Source: Acidobacteriota bacterium | Lineage (GTDB): Bacteria; Acidobacteriota; Terriglobia; Acidiferrales; UBA7541 | Assembly (NCBI GenBank): GCA_003223245.1 | Contig: QHYI01000140.1 | Location: 2,053 to 35,737, forward strand | DNA: 33,685 nucleotides | Direction of reading: 5' to 3' | In this document: positions 32,117-33,685 of the stretch, piece by piece | Layout: each line of letters begins with the position of its first letter | Numbering within the stretch: the stretch's first letter is position 1 | Position numbers and translations under genes: made by a program | The notes under the pieces: model-generated | Told to the model about the DNA's origin: nothing | The model's database searches: none | What the model saw: the letters and a program-made list of their open reading frames with translations, nothing else

Positions 32117-33274
32117 CTACGATGCCTTCCGCCTTGCCGGCCCCGCAAGTCCTCTTAGCTTCTCTTGTGCCAGCGCCTTATACGGGCTGTTCACCGAAGC
32201 CGCTTGGGTGAACGCTTCCTTTGCTTCCGCACTCCTCTTCAAATTCAGCAGCGCGAATCCCAAACGGTATTGGTTCCGCGCATAACTCCCATCATCGGCC
32301 TTTACCAGCGGCGCCGCCGCTTTTAGATTTTCGACGGCCTGCGCGTTCTCTTTTTTCTCAATATTAATCTGCCCTAGCGAACTCAGCGCCAAGCCTTTCT
32401 GCAATCCTTTTTGCTGCGCCCACTGCTCGCCGGTCACGCCTTCGGGCTTGGCTGCCGTCTCCAGTGTGGAGATGGCCTTCTTCGCATAACCCTCGGCTTT
32501 ATCCAGTTGCTCGCCTTTCTCGCCGTAATAATCGGAAAGCAGGAGCAGCATTCCTATGTTGTTCGGGTCCTTCACTAACAACCCGTTCGCCACCTCCAGC
32601 ATCTTCGCGGTGTTCTGGGCCTGTTGATACGCTGTTGCAGCAACCCCCAGCGCCTGATTGGCAAACGTCGAATCTGGAAAAGCTTGCGCGAACCTCACGA
32701 GGAATGCCGCGCGCCTCGCCGGATCCTTCACCTGATACACACCGCGGAAGACGAGTTGCTGCACATAGGTGTAGCTGTCTTTATTGGCTTCGAGCGTGTG
32801 CGTCTGCTGCTCTTTCCACATTTCAGCCGACGTGCCTTCCGGCGGGGGCGCCGCTTTGTAGCGTTGCATGATTCCGCCCGCCTTTTCTCCGTACGAGATA
32901 AGCCGGTCCACGTCGCCTTTTTCCGCAGAAGCCCGTACCATGCTGATCGCGTTTTGGAAGCTGTCTGGATCCAGCGCAAAAACCTTGTCGCCGTATTCGA
33001 ACACTTTGTCGTAATTCTTTTGGCTCAGGTAATAGTCCACAAGAAGTCCGTCTGCCAGGAGCGGATAGTCGCCTTCTTTTCCGATGCCATCGGCAAACTT
33101 TTGAATCAGCGCGAGTTTTTGCGCCGCGTCGGCAGTCGCATTGATTTCGTTTAAGGCGTGGTCCACGTCCGAACCCGCTTGAATCGGAACGTACTTGCCA
33201 ATCTGCTGCGCGACCGAGATATTCCAACCACCAAGTAGAATGACTGCGCCTACAAGCCATTTAATGTTTCGCAT
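32117..33274 (-). CDS. Exported TPR-repeat protein
   Basis: A protein of 385 residues with a signal peptide (IKWLVGAVILLGGWNISVAQ). The remainder is helical repeats typical of TPR/Sel1-like superhelices, for instance LLVDYYLSQKNYDKVFEYGDKVFALDPD, YVQQLVFRG, VAATAYQQAQNTAKMLEVAN, KAEGYAKKAISTLE and YRLGFALLNLKRSAEAKEAFTQAA. There are no catalytic motifs. The protein is likely periplasmic and works as a scaffold or partner-binding protein. Many acidobacterial genomes carry such stand-alone exported TPR proteins with no assigned role. It is on the same strand as msrA but the 78-bp gap and the unrelated function leave co-transcription open. Confidence 0.85.
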   Translation of the reverse strand: MRNIKWLVGAVILLGGWNISVAQQIGKYVPIQAGSDVDHALNEINATADAAQKLALIQKFADGIGKEGDYPLLADGLLVDYYLSQKNYDKVFEYGDKVFALDPDSFQNAISMVRASAEKGDVDRLISYGEKAGGIMQRYKAAPPPEGTSAEMWKEQQTHTLEANKDSYTYVQQLVFRGVYQVKDPARRAAFLVRFAQAFPDSTFANQALGVAATAYQQAQNTAKMLEVANGLLVKDPNNIGMLLLLSDYYGEKGEQLDKAEGYAKKAISTLETAAKPEGVTGEQWAQQKGLQKGLALSSLGQINIEKKENAQAVENLKAAAPLVKADDGSYARNQYRLGFALLNLKRSAEAKEAFTQAASVNSPYKALAQEKLRGLAGPARRKAS

Positions 33275-33424
33275 ACCATGCCTCCCGCGACCCCTCGAGG
33301 CAGGGGTCGGCTCTCAGCAATGATGGAATTGTCTGCATCTTAGTGCCGCGACGCCCGCCAGGCAAATAAAATTCTTCGACCGCACGGGACAACCGGGGGC
33401 GCACATCAGATTTAGGGAATAGAG

Positions 33425-33685
33425 TCATGCGGCCGGCCGTTTCTGCTCTGAGCGGCGTTGCCAGAAATCTTCGAAGCGTCCGCTGAGCTTGCTGCAGCGC
33501 AGGGCGATGATGGCGTTGGCGCCCTTGACGGTCCAGTGCATGCCTGCCGCTTGAGCCGAGTCCCAACGACTAGCTTGCAACCGGACTCCACGACGCCCGT
33601 CGAAGTACAGAAGCCTTGTTTTTCGAACCCGGGATACCGCATACGCCGTCGATTTTTCCAGATGTATTGAATACATTCTCGCGCC
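33425..33685 (-). pseudogene. ISKra4-like transposase, C-terminal end with a frameshift (continues beyond window)
   Basis: Reading from the right edge, the minus strand encodes RMRYPGFEKQGF, then TSTGVVESGCKLVVGTRLK in one frame. At 33541-33552 the frame changes by one base, and the expected continuation GMHWTVKGANAIIALRCSKL, then SGRFEDFWQRR, follows in another frame to a stop at 33425. The joined product matches the C-terminus of ISKra4-family transposases, so this copy is broken (or uses programmed frameshifting, less likely this far into the gene). The N-terminal part and one insertion-sequence end lie outside the window. The other end should be between 33275 and 33424; a GC-rich stretch at 33387-33403 (GGGACAACCGGGGGCGC) is a weak candidate for the terminal inverted repeat. 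Confidence 0.8.

Overview
The window looks like a chromosomal segment of a Gram-negative soil bacterium, most probably an Acidobacteriota (Terriglobia-like). This is inferred from gene content, not from a marker gene: outer-membrane proteins, a TonB protein, a type IV pilus inner-membrane platform, large multiheme c-type cytochromes, a cytochrome/copper-monooxygenase fusion and many small acidobacterial-style exported unknowns. No rRNA, tRNA, CRISPR array or phage module was seen. Most genes are on the minus strand.

Left part (1-5083): the 5' part of a multiheme cytochrome runs off the left edge. Upstream of it is a tight minus-strand operon transcribed porin -> small PstS-like binding protein -> sensor histidine kinase -> OmpR-family response regulator. 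Next (5084-11781) is a CusBA-type heavy-metal RND efflux operon with a small exported unknown in front. It has no outer-membrane channel gene and is preceded by a LolA-like exported protein. At 11782-12566 lies a gene-poor stretch with two tandem, hairpin-prone repeats. Then come an orphan STN-domain protein (12567-13352) and two tandemly duplicated CRP/FNR-family regulators (13704-15590).

Middle (15972-27100): a cell-surface cluster. It holds a TPR-STN secretin, a lytic transglycosylase, a PilZ (c-di-GMP receptor) protein and a 23-heme cytochrome built from seven repeated modules, all on the minus strand. A divergent TonB-family protein has an unusual cytoplasmic extension of nine 20-residue repeats. 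Then comes a pilM-pilN-pilO-pilP-like operon with an exported unknown at its end. The secretin that would normally follow pilP is about 6 kb away, beside the cytochrome.

Right part (27254-33685): an exported unknown, a ferredoxin/flavodoxin-NADP reductase-like flavoprotein, a DUF2945 protein, a cytochrome c/PHM-like copper monooxygenase fusion, MsrA, an exported TPR protein, and at the right edge the frameshifted C-terminal end of an ISKra4-like transposase.

How it may fit together (inference): the 23-heme cytochrome, the secretin/pilus genes, PilZ and the TonB protein suggest a cell-envelope electron-transfer and pilus/secretion locus. Three palindromes with CRP-family 5-6-5 geometry (TTTGC-N6-GCAAA) lie upstream of the partial cytochrome, the STN protein and the secretin. 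Direct repeats of TGTAAA with 11-bp period (OmpR-family geometry) lie upstream of the partial cytochrome and the second CRP-like gene. These make the regulators encoded here plausible controllers of the locus.
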